From Streptomyces sp. WM6378 (lineage in GTDB: Bacteria > Actinomycetota > Actinomycetes > Streptomycetales > Streptomycetaceae): 64,000 nucleotides of DNA. The position numbers were made by a program, and so were the translations under genes. Of the stretch, positions 44,056 to 53,548 are shown piece by piece; within the stretch, counting starts at the first letter, position 1, and every line of letters starts with the position of its first letter. Under the pieces are notes generated by a model that was not told where the DNA came from, made no database searches, and worked only from the letters and a program-made list of their open reading frames with translations. The stretch is taken from NCBI RefSeq assembly GCF_001279695.1, contig NZ_LGDD01000299.1:1-64000 (forward strand). Reading direction: 5' to 3'.

Positions 44056-44777
44056 GAGATGCCCGCGTCCGCCAGCACCTTCTTGAACGCCTCCTCGTTG
44101 AAGATCGCCCGGCCGTCGCCCGCCGGCTTCTTCCCGTCGATCAGGATCACGGGGCTGCTGTTGACGCCCGAGCTCTCGAACGCCCCCTCCGCCGCCTTCA
44201 CGAAGTCCTTGTACGTGTTCTCCCGTACCGCCTTGTCGAAGGCGGCCCCGCGCAGGCCGGGCACCTTGTCGGCGATCTTCAGGAGGTTGTCGGCGGTGAA
44301 GGCGTCGTCCGTCTCCTTCTCCGGCTGGCTCGCGAACACGGCCGCGTGGAACTCGGGGAACTTGCCCTGCTCGACCGAGGCCCGCATCGCGTTCACGGCC
44401 CGCTTCGAGCTGTCCCCGCCGAAGTTGGCGTCGAGGAACGAGGCAATCGTGTAGCGGACCTTGACCTTCTTCTCGGCGGCGAGCTTGGCGACCGCCGCCG
44501 CTCCGCCGCCCTCGTAGTGCATGCAGAACGGGCAGCGCGGGTCCTCGTACACCGTCACGGTGTGGGGCGCGTTCGGATCACCGACGACGATTTCCGCGCC
44601 CTCGACCTTCGCGGGCAGCTTCGCGAGCGTGGCGGCGTCCGGGGAGGTCTTCGCGGTGAGCTCCGCCTGCGAGGACGTGCCCGAGCCCGAGTCCGAGGAG
44701 CAGGCCGCCGCCGACAGGCCGAGGGCCGTGGCCGCCGCCACTGCGACGGCGGCACGACGGAAACTGCGTACACCCAT
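44052..44777 (-). CDS. DsbA-family thioredoxin-fold lipoprotein
   Basis: 241 residues from ATG 44777 (AAAGG upstream). The signal ends in lipobox LSAAAC, so it is anchored outside. The thioredoxin domain has the active site CPFC in EDPRCPFCMHYE and the cis-Pro in VNSSPVILIDG, as in the DsbA/BdbD-like actinobacterial enzymes that form or shuffle disulfides in exported proteins. An insert of helices lies between the two parts as in DsbA. No DsbB/VKOR gene is adjacent. Confidence 0.9.
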   Translation of the reverse strand: MGVRSFRRAAVAVAAATALGLSAAACSSDSGSGTSSQAELTAKTSPDAATLAKLPAKVEGAEIVVGDPNAPHTVTVYEDPRCPFCMHYEGGGAAAVAKLAAEKKVKVRYTIASFLDANFGGDSSKRAVNAMRASVEQGKFPEFHAAVFASQPEKETDDAFTADNLLKIADKVPGLRGAAFDKAVRENTYKDFVKAAEGAFESSGVNSSPVILIDGKKPAGDGRAIFNEEAFKKVLADAGIS

Positions 44778-45010
44778 GAAGATTCAACCTTTCGGCACAA
44801 AACAGAGCAAAATTCCTAACCTTCGACACTAAACACCCCACCGCACCGCCCCGGCCGCCAAAGGTCCCGCCCCACGCCGCCATTGGTCCCACGGATTCCG
44901 CAACGGCCCTGCCACCTGCGGATTCCGTAGGTTCTCAAGGACTGCCCGAGAGCTCTCCGAGAGCTGTCCGAGGGTGGACAGCCCGGTGACCCAGGTGTAC
45001 GAACGTGCCC

Positions 45011-46403
45011 ATGAGCACGATCAACGGCGGAATCTCCTTCTGGTACGCAACCGACGGCATCCCCACACCCCGCGAGCCGCTGCCCGGCGACACGACCGCC
45101 GACGTGGTGATCGTCGGCGGCGGATACACCGGCCTGTGGACGGCGTACTACCTGAAGAAGGCGGCGCCCTTCCTCAACATCACCGTCCTGGAGTCCCGCT
45201 TCTGCGGTTACGGCGCCTCCGGCCGCAACGGCGGCTGGCTGTACAACGGCATCGCGGGCCGCGACCGCTACGCCAAGCTGCACGGCCAGGAGAGCGCGGT
45301 CCGCCTCCAGCAGGCGATGAACGACACCGTGGGTGAGGTGGTGCGGGTCGCCGGGGAGGAAGGGATCGAGGCCGACATCCACCAGGGCGGCGTGCTCGAA
45401 GTCGCTTATACACCAGCCCAGTTGGGGCGCCTCAAGGCGTTTCACGCCGCCGAGATCGCTTTCGGCGAGAAGGACCGGGTACTGCTCGGGGCGCGCGAGA
45501 CGGCGGAACGGATCCGGGTCAGCGGGGCGGTCGGGGCCACCTGGACCCCGCACGGGGCGCGCATCCACCCGGTGAAGCTGCTCAAGGGCCTCGCAACGGC
45601 GGTCGAGGCGCTCGGGGTCACGGTGTACGAGTCGACACCGGTCACCGAGATCCGGCCCCGGCACGCCGTCACCCCGTACGGAACGGTGCGCGCGCCCTAC
45701 GTCCTGCGCTGCACCGAGGGGTTCACGGCCTCGCTGAAGGGGCAGCGGCGGGCCTGGCTGCCGATGAACTCCTCCATGATCACGACGGAGCCGCTCGGGC
45801 CGGAGGTGTGGGAGGCGATCGGCTGGGCGGGGCGCGAGACGCTGGGCGACATGGCGCACGCGTACATGTACGCGCAGCGCACGGCGGACGACCGCATCGC
45901 CCTGGGCGGCCGCGGCGTCCCGTACCGCTTCGGCTCGCGGACGGACAACGACGGCCGCACCCAGGCGGCGACGGTCGAGGCGCTACGGGAAATCCTGGTG
46001 CGCTTCTTCCCCCAACTGGCCGGGGCGCGCGTGAGCCACGCCTGGTCGGGGGTCCTCGGCGTGCCGCGCGACTGGTGCGCCTCGGTCACCCCTGGACCGT
46101 ACGACGGGGCTCGGCTGGGCGGGCGGCTACGTCGGCTCGGGCGTGGCCACGGCGAACCTCGCGGCGCGTACGTTGCGGGACCTGGTGCGGCAGGACTCGG
46201 GGCAGGCGGGGGGTACCTCGCTGACAGCTCTGCCGTGGGTCAACCACGAGGTACGGCAGTGGGAGCCCGAGCCGTTCCGGTGGCTGGGGGTGCAGGGGAT
46301 GTACGCGGCGTACCGGGCCGCGGACCGGCGAGAGCGGCTGACCCACGCGGCCGCGACCGACCGCATCGCGACCCTGGCCGACCGAATAGCGGGCCGCCAC
46401 TGA
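45011..46403 (+). pseudogene. FAD-dependent oxidoreductase, frameshifted
   Basis: Start ATG 45011 (MSTINGGISFWYATDG), FAD motif VVIVGGGYTGLWTAYYL. It resembles the DAO-type oxidoreductases of about 460 residues acting on amines or amino acids. The frame is right to VPRDWCASVT, then continues out of phase. In the +1 frame the expected FAD-site sequence LDRTTGLGWAGGYVGSGVA follows directly and runs to a stop at 46401-46403. One extra C in the run at 46089-46092 explains this. With one C removed the gene is intact (464 codons), so it is either a recent inactivation or a sequencing error. Confidence 0.85.
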
Positions 46404-46464
46404 CCCACCCCCCCCCTGGGCTGCGCCCAGCCCCCCTCTGCGCCGTGGCTCTGCCGCGACCGGC

Positions 46465-46862
46465 GCCCGGCTGGTCGCGGGGTTCCCCGCGCTCCCAACC
46501 CCGCTTTCGACCGCGGACCGTACGTGGCTGAGCGCGCAGTTCCCCGCGCCCCTAGCGGGGCGTTCTTGGCGGCGTGTTCATGCGGGCATCCCCACCCGCC
46601 GGGCAATGTCGACAGCGGACGTCAGCCCATATTCAGCCCGTCATGGGGGTCCCCCCTGGCCCTTGAGGCCTTGGGGGAGTTTGAGGACGAGCGCCTTTGA
46701 GGCGCGAACGGGGTCCGGGGCTGAGCCCCAGGAGTCCTTCAACCCCCGGCGGGTTTCGGGAAGGGGTGGGGTGGGGGCTCCCCGGGGTCTGGGGCGGAGC
46801 CCCAGGAGTCCGGCTCAGCCAAGCCACACCCCCGGAGGCCACGCGGCGGAGCCGCAGAGTGT
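46465..46862 (+). repeat. Mosaic intergenic repeat, copy 2
   Basis: Block order: two units with GTTCCCCGCGC (46470-46560), the conserved block of about 95 bases (46637-46732), then a block of about 120 bases (46745-46862) containing GGGGTCTGGGGCGGAGCCCC and CCGGCTCAGCCAAGCC. The gap between the convergent frameshifted gene and the nuclease fusion otherwise holds no gene. Confidence 0.85.
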
Positions 46863-46896
46863 CACAGCGGGAAGGGGCGGGGCGGGGGCCAACCCC

Positions 46897-48996
46897 TCAG
46901 GCCACCACAACCCCGTACTCGCCCACCAACTCCCCCAACCCACCCCGATACCCCTTCCCACCCGGGACGAAGTCCCAGTCACCCCCCGCCCGGCGGCGGA
47001 AAGACCCGAGCACCAGGGCCGTCTCGCCCGGACGCCCGTCCGAGACGGGGAGCCGGTCCAGCTCACGCCCCGCCGCATCCCGCAGGCATATCGCCGCCGA
47101 GGTGAACCCGCCCAGATCCCCGGCCGGATTCACCTCCGGATCCACCGCGGCCACCAGCACGAGCCTGTCCGCGCCGGACGGCAGCGCGTCGAAGACCACC
47201 CGCACCGCCGCCCGGTCACCCCCCGCCCCCGGCCGCACCATCCGTACCGAACTCCCGGGATTCTCCGGGTTGTTGAAGAAGACGAAGTGTTCCTCGGCCA
47301 GCACCCGAGACCCCCGGCACACCAGCGCGCACACATCGAGCGAGACCGCCCCGGTCCACGTCATACCGAGGATGTTGAAGTCCTCCGGAACGTCGTCCCG
47401 CGCGGCCCGCTGGGCGGGGACGGCCGCCTCCCCGGAAGCGGGCGGCTCGGCCGAGCCTGAACCGAGCCGCCCCCGCAAGCCGTGCTGATGCAGCAGATCC
47501 ACCAGCTCCGCCCCCGACACCAGCGTCAACGGCTTCCCCTCCGCGAAGCCGTACGACCCGGGCCCGAAGCCAGAAGTCGTCACCAGGACGCCCTTGTTGG
47601 CGCCGGCCCCCTGCACCGTGCCGTAGAGATCGCGCACCGCCGTCGGCGGGACCGTGTTGCGGTAGCGCTTGACCTGGACGATGATCCGGCCGCCGCTGAT
47701 CGGGTCCGGGTCGAGGGCCTCGACGTCGACGCCGCCGTCGTTGGAGCGCTGGGTGGTGAGCGCCTGCATGCCACGTGCCCGGAACAGCTCGGCGACCAGG
47801 CCCTCGAACTCGATGGGGTCCATCGTGAACAGGTCGGGCTCCTCGCCGCCCCCGTGCGACACGACGCCCGTCCCGACGTCGGCGGGCCGCCGCCCGGGGC
47901 GTACGGCGGTGCGCTGGTCGGGCCGCACGGACAGCTGGCCGCGCAGCGCCTCCACCAGGCAGTCGACCGCGCTGACCTGCCCGAGGTTCAGCGACTCGAA
48001 CGCGGCACGCGGCACGCTCACCGTCGCGAGGAAGATCTCCGCCGGACGCCCGGTGGCAGGATCCACATCGTCGACGAAGCCGTTCAGGGCGACCGACTCA
48101 AGACAGCCGAACTCATCGGCCGCGAACACCTCGCGCAGCACGAGCAGCATGCACTGAGCGAGCGCGTCCCGGTACAGCGCCCGCCGCTGGGTGACGGGCC
48201 GGGCCGACTCCTTCTCCTGGTCCGAACTGGCCACGTAGCGAACGGACTTGACCTCGGGGACCACCTCGACCCCGGGCAGCTCCCAGTCGAGGACGAGCTG
48301 GCGCGCGCCCCGGTCGAAGGCGGCGGACACCTGCCGGGGGAAGCCCTCGGGCCAGGCGCCCGAGGAGTAGAGGGCGGCCGAGAAGTAGTCGACGGCCGCA
48401 CCCGGCTCGCCGGCCCGCAGCGCGTCCACCAGCTGGGCGAGGCCCGCGTTGTGCCCGCGCACCTCGGCGAGCTGCTCGGCGGCCCACGCGTCGTACTGCG
48501 CCCGGTACGCCGCGAGCTGCTGCACGCGGTGTGCCTCGGCGGCCTGCGCGGCCCGCCAGTCGTGCTGGTACCTGGCCTCGGCCTCCTGCTGCGCCTGCGC
48601 CCGCCGCCCGGCCGTCCAGCCGCCCTGGGCCTGATAGCGCGCCGGATCGGGCATCACCACCGGCTGCCCGAGCTGACCGGGCTCGAACGGCGCGACCCGC
48701 TCCGCCCGGGTCAGCGACGCGACCCGGAACGGCGCCGCGCGGCACCCGTCCGCCAACAGCCCGCCCAGCAGGGCGACTTGCCCCTCCAACTCCTCCGTAC
48801 GAAGCCGGGCGTCCGCTTCCCGCCCCTGCCGGTACGCCGCCTGCTGCTCGCGCTGCATCCGCGCGAGATCACGCTCGTACGCCCGCTGCTGCCGCTGCTC
48901 CTGTACCACCGCCCGCTGCTGCGCCTCCCGCTGGCGCTGCTGCTGACGCTGCGCCTCCGCCCAGACGCCGACAAGCCCGCTGGAACGACGACTCAT
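46897..48996 (-). CDS. Mrr-type restriction nuclease fused to a TerD domain
   Basis: 699 residues from ATG 48996 (GAGAGGC upstream). Residues 10-180 form a highly charged Gln/Arg/Glu/Ala coiled coil. A middle domain of unknown fold (about 185-365) follows. The Mrr/PD-(D/E)xK domain is at about 390-505 (Glu397 in EFEGLVAELF, Asp424 in GGVDVEAL, Gln441-Val-Lys443 in IIVQVKRY). A TerD domain is at 535-699 (ILGMTWTGAVSLDVCALV, HFVFFNNPENP). It looks like a DNA-cleaving effector under a Ter-type stress module. No other ter gene is adjacent. The full domain order is unusual; a defence role is inferred. Confidence 0.88.
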   Translation of the reverse strand: MSRRSSGLVGVWAEAQRQQQRQREAQQRAVVQEQRQQRAYERDLARMQREQQAAYRQGREADARLRTEELEGQVALLGGLLADGCRAAPFRVASLTRAERVAPFEPGQLGQPVVMPDPARYQAQGGWTAGRRAQAQQEAEARYQHDWRAAQAAEAHRVQQLAAYRAQYDAWAAEQLAEVRGHNAGLAQLVDALRAGEPGAAVDYFSAALYSSGAWPEGFPRQVSAAFDRGARQLVLDWELPGVEVVPEVKSVRYVASSDQEKESARPVTQRRALYRDALAQCMLLVLREVFAADEFGCLESVALNGFVDDVDPATGRPAEIFLATVSVPRAAFESLNLGQVSAVDCLVEALRGQLSVRPDQRTAVRPGRRPADVGTGVVSHGGGEEPDLFTMDPIEFEGLVAELFRARGMQALTTQRSNDGGVDVEALDPDPISGGRIIVQVKRYRNTVPPTAVRDLYGTVQGAGANKGVLVTTSGFGPGSYGFAEGKPLTLVSGAELVDLLHQHGLRGRLGSGSAEPPASGEAAVPAQRAARDDVPEDFNILGMTWTGAVSLDVCALVCRGSRVLAEEHFVFFNNPENPGSSVRMVRPGAGGDRAAVRVVFDALPSGADRLVLVAAVDPEVNPAGDLGGFTSAAICLRDAAGRELDRLPVSDGRPGETALVLGSFRRRAGGDWDFVPGGKGYRGGLGELVGEYGVVVA

Positions 48997-49086
48997 GCGT
49001 TGACTGCCTCTCTCCCCACACCCCGAAAAAGCAAGTGTCCCGAACCTGGCAGGCCCGGGACGCTTTGTTGCACTGTGTTGCGGCAG

Positions 49087-49160
49087 AGCCCCCTGTCGGG
49101 TTCGAACCGACGACCCCCGCTTTACAAGAGCGGTGCTCTGGCCAGCTGAGCTAAGGAGGC
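49087..49160 (-). tRNA. trnT: tRNA-Thr (anticodon TGT)
   Basis: Read on the minus strand, GCCTCCT pairs with AGGGGGC as acceptor. The anticodon arm is CCGCT-CTTGTAA-AGCGG with anticodon TGT, and the T-arm is GTCGG-TTCGAAC-CCGAC. Length about 74, CCA not encoded. It lies between the nuclease fusion and msiK. Confidence 0.95.
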
Positions 49161-49205
49161 AACCCGTGAAGTGTAACCAACGCTCGCGCGGGTGCGGCCG
49201 GAAAT

Positions 49206-49280
49206 TTCGTGGGGCCGCACCGGCGACAGGTTCGTGGGGCCGTACTGCTGACAAGTTCGTGGGGGCGGACTGCTGACAGG
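49206..49280 (+). repeat. Three 25-base tandem repeats upstream of msiK
   Basis: Three head-to-tail 25-base units, each starting TTCGTGGGG and ending GACAGG or GACAAG (49206-49230, 49231-49255, 49256-49280). The second and third are more alike. They lie between tRNA-Thr and the msiK promoter. Confidence 0.9.
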
Positions 49281-49319
49281 ACGGGCATCCCCAGGTAGCG
49301 TCCTGACCCAGTCCACTCA

Positions 49320-49335
49320 GGTGGACTAAACCACT
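49320..49335. promoter_or_regulatory. dre-like DasR site before msiK
   Basis: GGTGGACTAAACCACT matches the dre consensus at 13 of 16 positions. It lies 56 bases upstream of the msiK start and overlaps a second inverted repeat (AGTCCAC/GTGGACT, 49310-49327). Confidence 0.6.
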
Positions 49336-49391
49336 TCTCCCTCTACTCGGATCGTCCGGCACGTTCCTGCCGGTGAAGGGACACATCAGTC

Positions 49392-50528
<1,137 letters not shown>

Positions 50529-50566
50529 GTACGCTACGAAGGCCCCACCAGGGGGTCTACGATTTT

Positions 50567-50596
50567 GGCGGCCCCGCATGCGAGTGCGGGGCCGCC
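50567..50596 (+). terminator. Terminator of msiK
   Basis: GGCGGCCCCGCA-TGCGAG-TGCGGGGCCGCC, a perfect 12-bp stem 38 bases after the msiK stop. Confidence 0.9.
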
Positions 50597-50738
50597 GCCC
50601 GTTGTCGACAAATACCCCGGCACACCGGCCATTTCGAATCCCGTTCGTCAACACGTGATTCGAAAAGCAGCGTCGAACCATCCCCCGACAGGGTGACTAA
50701 ATGTCGCCAAATCATCACTCCCCGCTACGCTCGCCTCC

Positions 50739-51146
50739 GTGACGCACACAGCCCGCCGAATCGGCCGAACTCTCGCCCTCGTCCTGCCCGTCGTCCTCGT
50801 TCTCTCCGGGACGCTCGCGGTCACCCGGGTCAACTGGGCCGGCAACGAATCGCAGATCCTGACCGCCTCTTCCGAGAACGTCTCCGTACGCGCCAAGTCC
50901 CGTGCCCCGCAGGACGTCCTGCGCGACGCGCTCCTGACCGAGCTCCAGGAGAAGGACCCCGGCACCGCGCTGACCCACCTCCAGCGCGAGGTGGAGCACC
51001 GCCCCTCGCTCGCCCAGCACTGCATGTCGATCGCCCGCGCGCTCGGCAGGGCCGCCGTCGAGCACTACGGCCCCGTGAAGGCCCAGTCGTACTCCCGCCC
51101 CGTCTGCGACACCTCCTTCGCCTCCGGCGTGGCCCAGGAGCGGTGA
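50739..51146 (+). CDS. Small exported unknown protein
   Basis: 135 residues from GTG 50739. The N-terminus has one hydrophobic segment (LALVLPVVLVLSGTLAV) that should anchor or export the protein. The rest is a helical domain with two cysteines (QHCMSIAR and RPVCDTSF) and conserved-looking LTHLQREVEHRPSLAQHC. I do not recognise it by name. From memory similar short proteins occur at this place, next to msiK, in other Streptomyces. An inverted repeat (TTTCGAATC/GATTCGAAA, 50632-50665) lies 73 bases upstream. 33 bases precede the next gene, so cotranscription is likely. Confidence 0.75.
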   Translation: MTHTARRIGRTLALVLPVVLVLSGTLAVTRVNWAGNESQILTASSENVSVRAKSRAPQDVLRDALLTELQEKDPGTALTHLQREVEHRPSLAQHCMSIARALGRAAVEHYGPVKAQSYSRPVCDTSFASGVAQER

Positions 51147-51179
51147 CGCCCCGCTGCGGGGACGCCTATCGTTCACCGC

Positions 51180-51911
51180 ATGACTGCGAGCACAACTGCG
51201 ACGTTTCCGACGCAGGCCGTGGTCCTGGCGGGCGGCCAGGGCTCACGACTTCGTCCGTACACCGACGACCGCCCGAAGCCGATGGTCGAGATCCCGGGCA
51301 CCGGGATCCCGATCATCGGCCATCAGCTCGCCTGGCTGGCCGCCGAGGGCGTCACTGACGCCGTCGTCTCCTGCGGCCACCTCGCCGACGTCCTGAAGGA
51401 CTGGCTGGCAAAGGCCGATCTTCCGCTGCGTGTCACCACGGTCGTCGAGGACGAGCCGCTGGGCCGGGGCGGCGGCCTCAAGTACGCAGCGGCCTCGCTG
51501 CCACACCCCGACCAGCCCTGGTACGCCACCAACGGCGACATCTGGACGCGCTTCTCGCTCCGCGAGATGGCCTCCTTCCACGGCGAGCGCGACGCGACCG
51601 CCACGCTGGCCCTGGCCCGCCCCCGCATCCCGTGGGGCGCCGTCGAGACCGACGCCTTCGGTCACATCACCGACTTCATCGAGTCGCCGCCCTCGCCATA
51701 CCTCATCAACGCGGGCGTGTACGTCTTCTCCGCGGCCTTCACCGCGATGCTGCCGGACGTCGGCGACCACGAGCGCACCACGTTCCCCCGCCTCGCCCGG
51801 GAGCGCCGCCTGGCCGGGTTCCCGCTGCCCCACGGGGCGTACTGGCGAGCCATCGACACGGCGAAGGACCTCACGGAGGCGGCCAAGGAGCTTGCTGCTC
51901 AGCGGAGTTGA
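51180..51911 (+). CDS. NDP-sugar pyrophosphorylase-like nucleotidyltransferase
   Basis: 243 residues. The NTP-transferase signature AVVLAGGQGSRLRPYTDDRPKPMVEI is present, shown by GGQGSRLRPYT and the PKPM element, followed by TNGDIWT (metal site) and INAGVYVF. It should join a sugar 1-phosphate to a nucleoside triphosphate, like RmlA/ManC-type proteins. It lacks the C-terminal beta-helix domain. No sugar-modifying genes are adjacent, so the product sugar is unknown. A strong terminator separates it from the convergent DoxX-like gene. Confidence 0.88.
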   Translation: MTASTTATFPTQAVVLAGGQGSRLRPYTDDRPKPMVEIPGTGIPIIGHQLAWLAAEGVTDAVVSCGHLADVLKDWLAKADLPLRVTTVVEDEPLGRGGGLKYAAASLPHPDQPWYATNGDIWTRFSLREMASFHGERDATATLALARPRIPWGAVETDAFGHITDFIESPPSPYLINAGVYVFSAAFTAMLPDVGDHERTTFPRLARERRLAGFPLPHGAYWRAIDTAKDLTEAAKELAAQRS

Positions 51912-51938
51912 GCCCTGTGAGGGCCTTCGCGTGAACGC

Positions 51939-51975
51939 CGGAGGGGCCGGACACCTGAAGTGTCCGGCCCCTCCG
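51939..51975. terminator. Bidirectional terminator
   Basis: CGGAGGGGCCGGACAC-CTGAA-GTGTCCGGCCCCTCCG, a perfect 16-bp stem with a five-base loop between two convergent genes. Confidence 0.93.
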
Positions 51976-51991
51976 CTGTGCTGTTCCGCCG

Positions 51992-53473
51992 CTAGCCCAG
52001 CAGCCCCCCGATGGGGTTGCGGTTGCCGCCGCCCCTTGAGCCCGTGCTGCCCGACGACGTCGGGCCCGCGCTCGTCGACGGCGGGGCCAGCGGGGTGCTG
52101 CGGTGGCGGGACGGGGGCTGGCCGCCGCCGGTGCCGGCGGAGTGGCTCGGCTGGCCGGTGGTGCCCGCGGAGACGGTCTGGTGGACCTTCGGCTTCTTGG
52201 ACGGCTTCGCCGACGGGCTCGCCGACGTCTTGGCCTTGGCCGACGGCTTGGCGCTCCTGATGGGTGTACGGGGCGCGAGCGCGGGGCCGGTCTCGCTCGG
52301 CAGCGGAGTGCCGGGCAGGTAGTTGGTCGGGTCGTCGTCGGGGCCGGGCACGGTCACCACGGTGGTGGAGCGGACCGCGCCGCCCAGGAGCGCGCCGGTC
52401 GTCAGGGTGAGGCCGACCACGACGGTCGTCATGACCAGGCCGCGCCGCAGCACCCGCCGCCGCAGCTCCCACAGTTCGGAGCGCGGCCCGAGCTTGCGCC
52501 AGGCCTCGCCGGCGAGCCGGGCGTCCAGCGAGTACACCGGGGCGCCCGCGATGATCAGCGGGGACCAGGCGGCGAGGTAGATGATGTCGGGCGCGTCGTA
52601 GGCGCGTACGGTCTGCCAGCTGACCGTCACGAGCAGGGCCGCCGAAAGGAGCGCGCCGAACACGGCCGCCACCCGCTGCCACAGGCCCAGCATCGTCAGT
52701 ACGCCGACGACGACTTGGAGGAACGCGACGGTCAGGCCGGCGCCCACGGGGTGCTGGAGTGCGAAGTCGCGCAGGGGCTCGGCGAGCGCCCAAGGGTGCA
52801 GCGAATTCAGCCACTTGACCATCGAGCCGCGCTCGCCGCCGTCGAAGTACACGGGGTCGCACAGCTTGCCCATGCCTGCGTACACGGAGATGAAACCGAG
52901 GAAGACGCGCAGCGGGAGCAGCACGACGCCGAGGTTCATCCGGCGGCCCGGGTAATAGGCGTGCCGGACCGGTTCGGCGCCGCGCCGCTTGGCGGTCGAG
53001 CCGTCGCCCCCGTCGCCGTCGAGCTCGTCGAAGTCCTCGAACTCGCCCTGTCCGTACGGCTGTTGGCGGTAGGGAGTGCGCATCTGCGGGAGCAGTGCGG
53101 TCTCCGGTGCCGCGCCGGGTCTGGGGATGAGCGGCGTCGGCCTCGCGTCGTCGACGGTGATGCGCGGGATGACCTGCGTCGAGCCGGAGTCGTAGCGCTC
53201 GCCCGCGCCGCCGGCGACGGCGACGGAGGTGGCGCGGACCGCCTGCAGGAGTCCGCTCGCCCCCGGCGCCGACTTCCCGCTCCACACCACGGGCGCCCTG
53301 CGGCGGACCGCGGTGCTCGAAATGAGGGGCTTCGGCAGCGACTTGGGCGCAAGCTGCACCCGGAAGCTCGCGTGGTTGACGATGACCTGCGCGGGGTCGC
53401 AGTCCACCTTGACCATGCTCAGGGCAGGCTGGTCGTCGAACCCGGGCCGGGGCGTTCTGGTGTCCACACTCAT
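51992..53473 (-). CDS. DoxX-family membrane protein with long disordered ends
   Basis: 493 residues. The first 175 are cytoplasmic and low in structure. Four membrane helices follow in the DoxX pattern (LGVVLLPLRVFLGFISVYAGMGKL region; VGAGLTVAFLQVVVGVLTMLGL; AAVFGALLSAALLVTVS; IIYLAAWSPLIIAGAPVYSLDA), with a further helix near 355-378 and a Lys/Ser/Pro-rich tail ending NPIGGLLG. DoxX domains act in membrane redox/thiol stress responses in mycobacteria, but a role here is not shown. Confidence 0.85.
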   Translation of the reverse strand: MSVDTRTPRPGFDDQPALSMVKVDCDPAQVIVNHASFRVQLAPKSLPKPLISSTAVRRRAPVVWSGKSAPGASGLLQAVRATSVAVAGGAGERYDSGSTQVIPRITVDDARPTPLIPRPGAAPETALLPQMRTPYRQQPYGQGEFEDFDELDGDGGDGSTAKRRGAEPVRHAYYPGRRMNLGVVLLPLRVFLGFISVYAGMGKLCDPVYFDGGERGSMVKWLNSLHPWALAEPLRDFALQHPVGAGLTVAFLQVVVGVLTMLGLWQRVAAVFGALLSAALLVTVSWQTVRAYDAPDIIYLAAWSPLIIAGAPVYSLDARLAGEAWRKLGPRSELWELRRRVLRRGLVMTTVVVGLTLTTGALLGGAVRSTTVVTVPGPDDDPTNYLPGTPLPSETGPALAPRTPIRSAKPSAKAKTSASPSAKPSKKPKVHQTVSAGTTGQPSHSAGTGGGQPPSRHRSTPLAPPSTSAGPTSSGSTGSRGGGNRNPIGGLLG

Positions 53474-53503
53474 CTAACCGAGTGATGGGGGTTTAGGACA
53501 CTG

Positions 53504-53538
53504 CTTGACGGGCCCGAATCTGTCCGAGACCCGTCAAG
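53504..53538 (-). terminator. Terminator of rlmB
   Basis: CTTGACGGG and CCCGTCAAG form a 9-bp stem with a 17-base loop, starting 11 bases past the rlmB stop. Confidence 0.65.
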
Positions 53539-53548
53539 ATCACCCAGG

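Noticed and set aside
49206..49280. Possible CRISPR array
   Set aside because: The three 25-base units are contiguous without spacers, and no cas gene is present. No CRISPR array was seen anywhere in the window.
48997..49386. N-terminal extension of the nuclease fusion across the tRNA-Thr gene
   Set aside because: The frame runs through the tRNA and intergenic repeats. MSRRSSG at 48996 with GAGAGGC upstream is the natural start.
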